A stretch of DNA of 64,000 nucleotides from Bacteroidota bacterium (lineage in GTDB: Bacteria; Bacteroidota; Bacteroidia; Sphingobacteriales; Sphingobacteriaceae). Shown in pieces: positions 1 to 7,778 of this stretch. The stretch lies in the NCBI GenBank assembly GCA_023450085.1, contig JAEXHI010000037.1, positions 62,001-126,000 on the forward strand. Reading direction: 5' to 3'. A model generated the notes under the pieces. That model was not told where the DNA came from, searched no databases, and saw nothing but the letters and a program-made list of their open reading frames with translations. Position numbers and translations under genes: made by a program. Within the stretch, counting starts at the first letter, position 1. Every line of letters begins with the position of its first letter.

Positions 1-1
1 G

Positions 2-1657
2 GCAACTGACTTTATTAGCCTACGTATTTTAACCAGTGCTGCTTTTTTTGAAGCAAATAAGGAAAAAACTTTTTACTTGGTCGGTCAAAACAGTAATAAT
101 GTAGCCTACGGTGCACAAATGAACTTAAAAAACCAAGTGATTACGGTTAAAGTTCCTAAGCAAAATTTTCCATCGGGAATTGCCCAACTTACACTATTTA
201 ATGAGAAAAGTGAACCTGTAAGTGAACGTTTGGTATTTGTATTGCATAATGATGCGATGAATTTAGCGCTTAAGGCAGATTTGCCTGCTTACAAACCTCG
301 CCAAAAGGTAAAAATAAGTCTCGATGCTAAAAGTAAAGGACAACCTATTGTGGGTGATTTTTCGGTGAGTGTAACTGATGAGAGCAAGGTGCCTAGCGAT
401 GAAAATAATGAAACCACTATTTTGAGCTCGTTATTGCTTACTTCTGATTTGAAGGGTTATGTTGAAAAGCCAAATTATTATTTCAATAAAGCTGATGAAA
501 AGAAATTGGGTGAACTAGATAAATTGATGCTTACCCAGGGTTACAGAAGGTTTGCCTATAAGGAAATATTAGCTGGACGTTACCCTAAAATCTTTTTGTT
601 GCCTGAGCAAGGAATCAGTATTTCGGGAACTTTGAGAGATCTTACTGGGATGCCTATTAAAAAAGGCGCTATGCGTATGATGGTTACCGGAAAACCGATT
701 TCAGCACAAACCATCACTAGTAATGTAGGCGTGTTCAATTTTAAGGACTTGGTATTCCCTGATTCGTCACAAGTGGTAATCAGTGCACGTTACAACCCTA
801 ATTACAATAATTTGATGATCATGCTGGATGGAAATCCAACAGCAGCTAGGGGAATTAACTTGCACGCGGCAGACGAGATAGAGAATATTGATACGGCGAT
901 GTCTTCATACCTAAGCAATAGCCAAAGACAATATCGTTTCATGCGTACACTTAAAACGGTAGAAATTAAAGGAGGAACGATCAAACGTCCTAGTCATACA
1001 GATCACCCAGCGCTTTCGGGTTTAAGTCAAATTCCAGATCGTTTTATTGAAGGAGCACGGCTAGATGGATGTAATGTGTTGCTAGAATGTCTTAAAATAC
1101 AAGTGCCCAGTTTTACCTTTGATTTGCAAGAACAAAAGTTCTACATCACCAGAGATTATCATATGGGTGGCCGCGTGCCAGTAGCTATTTTCCTAAATGG
1201 GATGTTCGTAGACATTAATGCCATCAATACAATTAACGCAACCGATGTAGAATCGATAGAAGTTTTCTTGAATGATCCATTGGGTACTGTTGATAGAATG
1301 TATAATACAAAAGGAGTATTGGTGATCAATACCAAAAAAATACCTAAGGGCGAGAAGATGTCTAAACAAGATTTCTTGGATATGTTACCTAAAAAATATG
1401 AGGTGAAATATAATCCACAAGGATATAGCAAAGAGCGTGAATTCTATTCGCCAAAATATGCTCCAAATGCTCCTGTGACTAGTAACGATTTAAGAACTAC
1501 GATTTATTGGAACCCTAAGTTGGTGACCGATGAAAAAGGCAACGTTAGCTTTGAATTTAACAATGCTGATGGTAAAGGGAATTATAGGGTAGTGGTTGAG
1601 GGTATTGACAAAAATGGCAATGTAGGCCGTAATGTGATAAGGTACGTAGTAAAATAA
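2..1657 (+). CDS. MG2 / TonB-plug-like envelope protein, 5' end missing
   Basis: The frame is open from the first bases of the window, so this is the C-terminal 551 residues of a larger protein; an internal TTG at 77 is not a credible start. Visible parts are a beta-rich macroglobulin-like (MG2/MG3) stretch at about residues 35-150, a segment reading LMLTQGYRRF near 180 that is typical of a large Bacteroidota envelope family, a carboxypeptidase-regulatory-like domain near 200-280, and a TonB plug-like segment near 370-450 ending in GVLVINTKK. The tail, YWNPKLVTDEKGNVSFEF, resembles the end of alpha-2-macroglobulin-like proteins. Family members are exported and thought to work at the outer membrane; their substrate is unknown. 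The function here is inferred from architecture only. Confidence 0.75.
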   Translation, partial: ATDFISLRILTSAAFFEANKEKTFYLVGQNSNNVAYGAQMNLKNQVITVKVPKQNFPSGIAQLTLFNEKSEPVSERLVFVLHNDAMNLALKADLPAYKPRQKVKISLDAKSKGQPIVGDFSVSVTDESKVPSDENNETTILSSLLLTSDLKGYVEKPNYYFNKADEKKLGELDKLMLTQGYRRFAYKEILAGRYPKIFLLPEQGISISGTLRDLTGMPIKKGAMRMMVTGKPISAQTITSNVGVFNFKDLVFPDSSQVVISARYNPNYNNLMIMLDGNPTAARGINLHAADEIENIDTAMSSYLSNSQRQYRFMRTLKTVEIKGGTIKRPSHTDHPALSGLSQIPDRFIEGARLDGCNVLLECLKIQVPSFTFDLQEQKFYITRDYHMGGRVPVAIFLNGMFVDINAINTINATDVESIEVFLNDPLGTVDRMYNTKGVLVINTKKIPKGEKMSKQDFLDMLPKKYEVKYNPQGYSKEREFYSPKYAPNAPVTSNDLRTTIYWNPKLVTDEKGNVSFEFNNADGKGNYRVVVEGIDKNGNVGRNVIRYVVK

Positions 1658-1668
1658 TATTGTGTTGG

Positions 1669-1702
1669 ATTCTTCTGTCATTCAGAGTGCAGCGAAGAAT
1701 TT
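1669..1702. repeat. Dispersed palindromic repeat, GTCATTC..GAAGAAT type
   Basis: ATTCTTC at 1669-1675 pairs with GAAGAAT at 1694-1700 directly after the stop codon of the upstream gene. The unit TGTCATTCAGAG-N-CGAAGAATTT belongs to the same family as the copies at 15912-15938, 16280-16304 and 56845-56870. It may act as a 3' end hairpin for the upstream gene; there is no clear T run. Confidence 0.6.
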
Positions 1703-1715
1703 ATTGTGATTTTTT

Positions 1716-2231
1716 AACCACCTAAGACACCTTAGCTCACCTAAGCTATACGATTAAGATATAAGAATTATAAAACTTAATGTTTCTTAATGTCTTAATG
1801 GTTCAAAAACTTAAGTGTTCTAAGATGTCTAAAGCGGTAATCATATTTAAAACCACCTAAGACACCTTAGCTCACCTAAGCTATACGATTGGGATATAAG
1901 AGTTATAAAACTTAGTATTTCTTCATGCCTTAATGGTTCAAAAACTAGAGTGTTCTAAGATGTCTAAGGTGGTAATCATAATTTAAAACCATCTAAGGCA
2001 CCTAAGCTATACGATTAAGATATAAGAATTATAAAACTTAATGTTTCTTAATGCCTTAATGGTTCAAAAACTAGAGTGTTCTAAGATGTCTAAGGTGGTA
2101 ATCATAATTTAAAACAACCTAAGACACCCTAGCTCACCTAAGCTATACGATTGGTATATAAGAATTATAAAACTTAATATTCCTTAATGTTTCAAAAACT
2201 AAAATGTTCTAAAATGTCTAAGGTGGTCAAT
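1716..2231. repeat. Four tandem ~135 bp repeat units, each with terminal inverted repeats
   Basis: This fills the gene-free stretch 1703-2236. Units start at about 1716, 1851, 1987 and 2113 with AACCACCTAAGACACC or a close variant. They are 135, 136, 126 and about 119 bases long; unit 3 lacks ten bases of the TTAGCTCACC part. Each unit ends in CTAAGATGTCTAAGGTGG, the imperfect reverse complement of its beginning (16 of 18 match), so each unit could fold into one long hairpin. The cores share GCTATACGATT and ATAAGAATTATAAAACTTA. No open reading frame spans the units. The size of unit and spacer does not fit a CRISPR. Confidence 0.9.
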
Positions 2232-2236
2232 TATTT

Positions 2237-2596
2237 TTAATTCACTGCACTTTTAACCTCTCTTACCATCTTGTCAAAAAACTCAAGACCATTCTTGTCA
2301 TTCTTTGAATTTAATAATTCCATTTCCAGCTTACCTGGGTTAAAGCGAAGGTAGAAAACCGCTCCATTAGTTAAAGTCAATTCTCTTCCGCTACTCAGGT
2401 TTTTGTTCAGTAATAAACTGTCTTGGTCTTTAAAAGCATCCTTCAAAACATCAAGCACCTTTTCTGTTTTTTGCTCCGGATATTCGGCCAGCATTTCATA
2501 GCGAGTGGCTGTTTTACTTACTTTAACAGAGGTACGGCCTTGATTGCAAGCATAAATCATGGTTAGTATAACCATCAATAGCATTATTCTTTTCAT
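2237..2596 (-). CDS. Small lipoprotein, unknown function
   Basis: This is a 119-residue protein with a hydrophobic leader and a lipobox-like IYAC at residues 14-17, so it is probably lipidated at Cys17 and held in a membrane facing the periplasm or the surface. I chose the ATG at 2596 because it puts the signal peptide at the N terminus; an upstream in-frame ATG at 2668 would add 24 residues that are not signal-like. The mature part is charged (Lys/Asp/Glu-rich) and has no motif I recognise. It lies 43 bases downstream of a TonB receptor on the same strand and is probably co-transcribed with it, which suggests an accessory role at the outer membrane. That role is an inference. Confidence 0.7.
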   Translation of the reverse strand: MKRIMLLMVILTMIYACNQGRTSVKVSKTATRYEMLAEYPEQKTEKVLDVLKDAFKDQDSLLLNKNLSSGRELTLTNGAVFYLRFNPGKLEMELLNSKNDKNGLEFFDKMVREVKSAVN

Positions 2597-2639
2597 ATCA
2601 TTGTTTTTAAACTTTAAATAATATAGTTCTTCATGCAGA

Positions 2640-5090
2640 TTATCCGCCTGTGCGGCCTTTAATATCATCTAGCGACGTTTTTCTGTTACGTGCTGATTTT
2701 ACTTGCTGGTTGCCAAAACTGTAGTTAATGCTGAAGGAAGCTCTTCTGTTTACATAGTGATTGGTCACATACATATCTACATTTTGATATTTCATTCGTC
2801 CTTCCCAGTAATTGGTGTTTAAGATATCATCTACGCTTAGGCGTAATTTTATTCGGTTTTGCATCACGCTTTTTTGTACGCCTAAGTTGAGTGCGTATTG
2901 CGCAATGGTGGTTTCTTCAACACCTCTTATCCTTGGCGAATCGTACCAAAAGCTCAGTTCGGCCCTAAATGTTTTAGAGAAAACAAAGGATTGGGAAGTG
3001 TTAAAATTGAAGGAAACCTTGGATTTCTGGAATTGAGCACCTACCAGTGTTCCATCCTTATATTTTTGATAATTGGCCGAGAAGTTATTTTGCATACTCC
3101 AGTACTTAGTGACTTTAAGAGGCACAAACAAATTGGCATTATATAAATTGGCATGACCAAAGTTTTGGCGTTGAACCTCTATCTGCCTAGTGGCATCATT
3201 TTGTCGGCTTACTTGTGTAATCATTCCCCTTACGTCGGCATAGTTAAACGATAATGAGAACTCCTTGAAATTATAGGCAAATTCAAAATTGTCGGTAAAC
3301 TGCGCATTAAGATAAGGGTTGCCACTATCAATGGTGTAAGGATCCAGATATTGTACAAAGGGGTTTAGTTGTTGGTAGCTTGGACGATCAATACGACGGC
3401 TATAAGAATAATTGAAGCTATGGTTTTTATTCAATTCTTGTTTAAGAAAAACAGAAGGGAATAAGGAAACGTAATTGCGGTCGACAATTTTATTGCTGGT
3501 AACTGAATGTCCCTTACTATGTGTATGTTCAGTTCTTAAGCCTAGTTGTAATTCCCATTTCTTCCAGCTTTTAGAAAGGTTGGTATAAGCAGCATTGATG
3601 TTTTCTTTGTAGATGAAAAGATTGGAGCGTCCTAATACGTCAGACCATGAACCGTTATTCAATTGTTCCGAAACGAAATCATTGTTGGTGTTTACAAAGC
3701 TGCTTTTTAACCCAGCTTCAAACTTTAGGGTTTTAGAAAATGGCCACGAAAAGTCAGTTTTAGCAGCAACCACATCTATAGTTGCATCAACGATATTGCG
3801 TAGATTAGAGCTATTGGTTTCTTGTTGTGCTGTATTAAGATAGCGAGCATCAAAGTTATCGTTTCGATCTAAACCATATTTGGCATAGTCAACATCAAAA
3901 GTAATATTGGCTTCCTCCTTTGGTAAATCATGTTTGATGTTAAAATTAGCTGTTACATTTTGCATTTTACTGTTGTTGCCATTGTTCTGTTTAATGTAGC
4001 TTAGTGTGTGAGTATTTCCTTGGTATTCGTTAACATTAGCATTGCTAAGTCCCAGCACATCATTTTTAATGGAAGAGAAATCTACCATCACCCCTAATAC
4101 CGTCTTTTTAGAAGCATAATAATCTGCACCAATTTTGGCCGAATAACCTGGACTTTTTTGCTTACGATTGAACGATTGGTCAAAAGTGGTGAGCATTGAG
4201 GGGGTATTGGCAGTTCTGGTCAGTAAGGTTTCGTTAAAACCAGAACGGGTGTTGTAGGTAGTATTGCCAAAAATATTCCATTGCTCTGTTCTATGGTTTA
4301 AATTAAGGTTGGCACTGTGTCTATATAAATTGTTAGGACCGTCTTTAACGCCGCCCCATCCCGTATTTAATACCGCACTGCCATTGGTGCCAAAGTTTTT
4401 ATTTCTTTTCAGCTTGATATTGATGATACCTGCATTACCAGCTGCATCATATTTGGAAGAAGGGTTGGTGATCAGTTCAATACTGGCCACTTGGTCGCTG
4501 GTCATGTTACTCAAAACAGTTGTGATGTCGGCGCCAGATAAATAATTGGTTTTACCATCTACCATTACCGTAATACCTGCTTTATTGTTCAGTTTAATTT
4601 GTTCTGTTTGGCGGTCTATGGTTACTCCTGGAGCTTTCTCCAAAAGTTCTAATACGCTATTGCCAGCTGCGGTAGCATTGTTTTCTACATTTAGTACGGT
4701 TTTGTCTGCTTTACGTTCTACAAAAGGTTTTTGTCCCACTACGCTTACCTCTTTCAGTTGCTTGCTGGTGCTCTGCATTTTTACCGCTGGAAGTTGTAAG
4801 TCGCTGCCCGTAAAACTGAATTTTTGGCTGATATAAGGTTGGTAGCTCACCATTTTTACTCGTAATAGGTATTGGCCCTCAGTAACATTTACAAATTGGT
4901 ACAGTCCGTCTAAATTGGCTGAGATTTCCACGGTCTTTGTGGTGTCGGCCATGTTCACCAATTTTACCAAGCTATAGGGCAGGGGCTCATTGGTCTCCGT
5001 GACAATCTTGCCACTGATGTTTCCTTTTTTTTGGGCAAAAGAAGCCCCCCACGCCAAAAGGCATGTCATTAATAGTAATATTTTTTTCAT
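2640..5090 (-). CDS. TonB-dependent receptor-like outer-membrane barrel (OMP_b-brl_3 type)
   Basis: An 816-residue protein starting with a signal peptide that ends near SFAQ. Domains in order: a carboxypeptidase-regulatory-like beta domain (about 22-105), a plug domain (about 115-215, with VERKADKTVLNVENN and NPSSKYDAAGNAGIINI, a signature of this family), and a long beta barrel to the C terminus. The tail ends in charged residues (SLDDIKGRTGG), as is common in this group. Members sit in the outer membrane; transport of a specific substrate is not established for most. It is a paralogue of the protein at 26940-29387, with the same plug signature and size. The small lipoprotein gene follows 43 bases downstream. 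No regulator or degradative enzyme is adjacent, so no substrate can be suggested. Confidence 0.88.
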   Translation of the reverse strand: MKKILLLMTCLLAWGASFAQKKGNISGKIVTETNEPLPYSLVKLVNMADTTKTVEISANLDGLYQFVNVTEGQYLLRVKMVSYQPYISQKFSFTGSDLQLPAVKMQSTSKQLKEVSVVGQKPFVERKADKTVLNVENNATAAGNSVLELLEKAPGVTIDRQTEQIKLNNKAGITVMVDGKTNYLSGADITTVLSNMTSDQVASIELITNPSSKYDAAGNAGIINIKLKRNKNFGTNGSAVLNTGWGGVKDGPNNLYRHSANLNLNHRTEQWNIFGNTTYNTRSGFNETLLTRTANTPSMLTTFDQSFNRKQKSPGYSAKIGADYYASKKTVLGVMVDFSSIKNDVLGLSNANVNEYQGNTHTLSYIKQNNGNNSKMQNVTANFNIKHDLPKEEANITFDVDYAKYGLDRNDNFDARYLNTAQQETNSSNLRNIVDATIDVVAAKTDFSWPFSKTLKFEAGLKSSFVNTNNDFVSEQLNNGSWSDVLGRSNLFIYKENINAAYTNLSKSWKKWELQLGLRTEHTHSKGHSVTSNKIVDRNYVSLFPSVFLKQELNKNHSFNYSYSRRIDRPSYQQLNPFVQYLDPYTIDSGNPYLNAQFTDNFEFAYNFKEFSLSFNYADVRGMITQVSRQNDATRQIEVQRQNFGHANLYNANLFVPLKVTKYWSMQNNFSANYQKYKDGTLVGAQFQKSKVSFNFNTSQSFVFSKTFRAELSFWYDSPRIRGVEETTIAQYALNLGVQKSVMQNRIKLRLSVDDILNTNYWEGRMKYQNVDMYVTNHYVNRRASFSINYSFGNQQVKSARNRKTSLDDIKGRTGG

Positions 5091-5235
5091 GATTTTTCTT
5101 TTTAAGGTGTAGAGACTAGGGATTAATTAGTGATGAATAGTCTTAATCCTTAGCTGTTATTTTTTAGATAATACAATGGCCCTCCTCCTTTTTGGAAGAC
5201 ATTTCAGGTGATAAAAAATGGTTGAGTTATAGGTG

Positions 5236-5279
5236 TCAGGTATCAGTAAGTAGGAACGTTTTTATTTACTGATACCTGA
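5236..5279 (-). terminator. Perfect 14-bp inverted repeat after the PspC gene
   Basis: TCAGGTATCAGTAA at 5236-5249 and TTACTGATACCTGA at 5266-5279 are exact reverse complements with a 16-base loop. It begins 9 bases beyond the stop codon of the PspC-domain gene on the minus strand. There is no strong T run after it, so it may be a 3' stability hairpin or a dispersed repeat rather than a classical terminator. Confidence 0.55.
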
Positions 5280-5287
5280 TTTATTGT

Positions 5288-6898
5288 TTATTTGTTTTCT
5301 TCCGGATGTTCGAGGTCGTATCTGCATTTCAATCCATCTTCTGTCATGATAGATTCGCGATAAGGCTCACTGTAAGTGCCTTGGTCGTCACGGCACCAGT
5401 AGTACTGATAAAAACTCCAGTACCTGTGGGTGTTTTCATTAATGAGTACGCGACTGCCAACAGGAATTTTCAATTGGATATGTACCCTTTGGTCACGCCA
5501 AGGCATGTTTTTCTTGAGCTGTATGTTTGGGCTAAATACCAGTGAAGAATCTTTTTGGACGAATTTATAGTCAATGTTTTGCACATATTTTAATGCGGTT
5601 TGAAAGTCTCTGCCCTGCGATTCGTAAGTAGCGGTAATAGAAGCTTTTTCGTCATGGCTTTTGATGATTTCGAAACTTACACTTCTAGGGTCTCTAAATG
5701 GACCATTGTTGTAATTGTCGACAATAATTCTGTTGCCAATATTCATTTCCTGTAAATGGTAGCGAATACTGTCCTCTTTGTTAAATACCATGCTCTTGTC
5801 TACATCAATCACATAGGTTTGATATTGCTTTAGGTCAGTCTGTTGTACTAACTGTGCTTCTTCCTTAAATTCTCCTAAAATTTTAGCAGTATAATATCCA
5901 GAAGCTCCTGTACCTATTAACCATAAAATGAGTAGGGCAAACCAAATGTATTTACTGATTTCAATTCTGTTGTTGATTACTTTCAAAGCAAATAGCACCA
6001 AGGCCAAAATGGGGATGAAGAAAGTAATGAAAGCGTTTACAATTAGACCTTCTCTAAAAGGAGTGTTGATGACGCTTAGAGGAAAGGTTTGATAAGCGCT
6101 TTCGTCCCAGAAACCAAGTAGCATTCCCAAGAAAACAATTAATGCAATTAGGCAGCCAAAACCAAATACAATAATGAAAATAGCGATGCCTTTACCGAAA
6201 ATTTTAAAAATTTCCCTAATCAATCGGCCAAACAATTTAATGATATCGGTAATGAAGTTGCTTGACTTTTTTACCACTGGTGCTAAATGGTCATTAGCTG
6301 ATTTCATGTTAGCTTTTAAAGCCGCTAGCTCTTCATCAAAACTTTTTTTGTAGCCATATAAGTTGGTGGCCTCGCCTTTCATTTCCATTCGCTCAGATCT
6401 GGTGGCAGCTCTAGGAATAGCAATCCAAAGAATCAGGTAAACCAAAATTCCTGTTCCAGCTACAAACATCAATAAGAAAAAGGCTAAGCGTAACCAGCGG
6501 GCCTCCATGTTGAGGTAGTGTGATAGGCCTGCACATACGCCAGCGATTACACCTTCGTCTGTATCGCGGTATAGTTTTTTAGGACTATTGTAGTTGCCGT
6601 ATTGGTTGTCATAATTTACTTCTTCCTCTTCTTCGCCAACAAAATCCTGTACGCTGCCCATTTGTACAATTACACCCTGTACATCGGCAACGTCTATTAC
6701 TTGTTTTTGTGCTTTCTGCAATATTTCTGCAAACATTTCGGCGATACGATTCTCAATGTCCTTCACAATCTCGAAATCGTCTGCGCTTTTGGCAAAATGT
6801 TGTTTAATCTCGTTTAGGTAAACCATTAATATTTCATAAGCTTCTTCCTCAATATGGATGATGGAGTTGCCTATGTTGATGATGATTGTCTTGTTCAT
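5288..6898 (-). CDS. PspC-domain membrane protein
   Basis: A 536-residue protein. Residues 1-95 are a soluble acidic region; residues about 107-165 are a PspC domain (LYRDTDEGVIAGVCAGLSHY followed by a transmembrane helix and an IAIPRA end). Three or four more membrane helices follow between about 225 and 345. The C-terminal ~180 residues are predicted extracytoplasmic and beta-rich, with a putative adhesin-like or Pfam-DUF2154-like character that I cannot confirm. PspC proteins are inner-membrane partners of envelope stress systems in other bacteria; the Bacteroidota version is little studied. It lies 45 bases downstream of a PadR regulator gene, an arrangement that recurs in this phylum and suggests PadR controls it. 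Confidence 0.88.
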   Translation of the reverse strand: MNKTIIINIGNSIIHIEEEAYEILMVYLNEIKQHFAKSADDFEIVKDIENRIAEMFAEILQKAQKQVIDVADVQGVIVQMGSVQDFVGEEEEEVNYDNQYGNYNSPKKLYRDTDEGVIAGVCAGLSHYLNMEARWLRLAFFLLMFVAGTGILVYLILWIAIPRAATRSERMEMKGEATNLYGYKKSFDEELAALKANMKSANDHLAPVVKKSSNFITDIIKLFGRLIREIFKIFGKGIAIFIIVFGFGCLIALIVFLGMLLGFWDESAYQTFPLSVINTPFREGLIVNAFITFFIPILALVLFALKVINNRIEISKYIWFALLILWLIGTGASGYYTAKILGEFKEEAQLVQQTDLKQYQTYVIDVDKSMVFNKEDSIRYHLQEMNIGNRIIVDNYNNGPFRDPRSVSFEIIKSHDEKASITATYESQGRDFQTALKYVQNIDYKFVQKDSSLVFSPNIQLKKNMPWRDQRVHIQLKIPVGSRVLINENTHRYWSFYQYYWCRDDQGTYSEPYRESIMTEDGLKCRYDLEHPEENK

Positions 6899-6943
6899 GG
6901 TCTTATTCTTTATAGTGGTAGGCCACTAGCGTTTGTTTTCTGT

Positions 6944-7291
6944 TTATTGTTCTGTAGTTGGGTTGGCTCCTTGTTGCGAAGTGGTAATGGCATAAACCAG
7001 TTCGTGCCAAGTGGTATCTAGTTGAGTAAGAATTTGGCGGCCTTCGGGTGTGAGCACGTAGTATTTACGTGGTGGCCCCGAAGTTGATTCGACCCAATTG
7101 TAGCTCAATAAGCCATTATTCTTTAAACGAGTAAGAAGAGGATATAAAGTACCCTCTACCACCAGTAGTTTTGCCCGCTTCAGCTCGGCAATTATATCGG
7201 ACGCGTAAATCTCTCCTCGGGAGATGATTAAAAGCACACAGTATTCGAGTATGCCTTTGCGCATTTGGGTTTGCGTATTCTCTGCTATCAT
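6944..7291 (-). CDS. PadR-family transcriptional regulator
   Basis: A 115-residue winged-helix protein. Recognisable PadR features are MRKGILEYCVLLIISRGEIY at the N terminus, AKLLVVEGTLYPLLTRLKNNGLL in the middle (the TLYPLL recognition helix region) and GPPRKYYVLTPEGRQ in the wing. I chose the ATG at 7291; the alternative in-frame ATG at 7327 lies inside a palindrome that looks like the operator. PadR proteins usually repress their own operon as dimers and respond to a ligand or stress. The next gene downstream encodes the PspC protein, so this is probably a two-gene autoregulated envelope-stress unit. Confidence 0.9.
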   Translation of the reverse strand: MIAENTQTQMRKGILEYCVLLIISRGEIYASDIIAELKRAKLLVVEGTLYPLLTRLKNNGLLSYNWVESTSGPPRKYYVLTPEGRQILTQLDTTWHELVYAITTSQQGANPTTEQ

Positions 7292-7316
7292 AATACAAAG
7301 ATATATGTTTAATAAT

Positions 7317-7337
7317 GTACTATGCAATACATAGTAC
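7317..7337. promoter_or_regulatory. Candidate PadR operator (8-bp perfect inverted repeat)
   Basis: GTACTATG at 7317-7324 and CATAGTAC at 7330-7337 are exact reverse complements separated by CAATA, and flanking A/T bases extend the symmetry. It lies 26-46 bases upstream of the PadR start codon. PadR dimers bind AT-rich palindromes of the ATGT-N-ACAT kind, so autoregulation is likely, though this is inferred from position and symmetry. Confidence 0.6.
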
Positions 7338-7506
7338 TATAAAATATTTATTAATACGAGTTAAGTATTTGATTTTCAATCAAATAATTTTTTTGTGAGA
7401 GATGAATGTTTTATGAGTATTTCAAAAAAGCTGGAAAATACTACTTGAATTTCCAGAAAAACGTATCAGTTTTGAGTGAAATGGACTGGTCGATTTTAAA
7501 AATTTT

Positions 7507-7600
7507 CGCCTTTGCGTTCTTTGCGGAACTCTTCCTTTTCTTTGCGATAAAAGATTATTTAACCGCAAAGGTTTTACAAGTATTCGCAAAGAACGCGAAG
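7507..7600. repeat. Dispersed inverted repeat, CTTTGCGTTCTTTGCG type
   Basis: CTTTGCGTTCTTTGCG at 7510-7525 is the near-perfect reverse complement of CGCAAAGAACGCGAAG at 7585-7600, with a second AACCGCAAAGG motif between. It lies in the gene-free stretch 7338-7778 between the PadR promoter and the 3' end of the S41 protease gene. A 75-codon open frame runs across it, but its protein merely translates the repeat. Confidence 0.75.
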
Positions 7601-7646
7601 ACTGGGTGCTTTGATATTTTAATGAGCCAGTAGGTCGTTAACTAAA

Positions 7647-7709
7647 CCCGATAGCAATGGAAAGCCCACAGTGAGCATGGCGAGCGAGGACTTGTAATGG
7701 ATAGCGGGG
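7647..7709. repeat. Imperfect palindrome CCCGATAGC..GATAGCGGGG
   Basis: CCCGATAGCAATGG at 7647-7660 faces GTAATGGATAGCGGGG at 7694-7709. The two ends are partly complementary and share the GATAGC core, with GGCGAGCGAGGAC between. It resembles the intergenic palindromes common in this phylum. It lies about 70 bases beyond the stop codon of the S41 protease gene. The remaining bases of this stretch hold nothing I can identify. Confidence 0.5.
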
Positions 7710-7778
7710 CTAAATTTGGTGAAGAGTATTCACCTTCTTTTTCTAATTAAAGAGTTTGGCACTCTGAAAGTCTATTCA

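Noticed and set aside
1716..2231. CRISPR array
   Set aside because: Units of about 135 bases are repeated throughout without variable spacers, and no cas gene is present.
7406..7633. 75-codon plus-strand frame
   Set aside because: It runs across an inverted repeat (CTTTGCGTTCTTTGCG) and its product is a translation of the repeat arms; composition and context do not support a gene.
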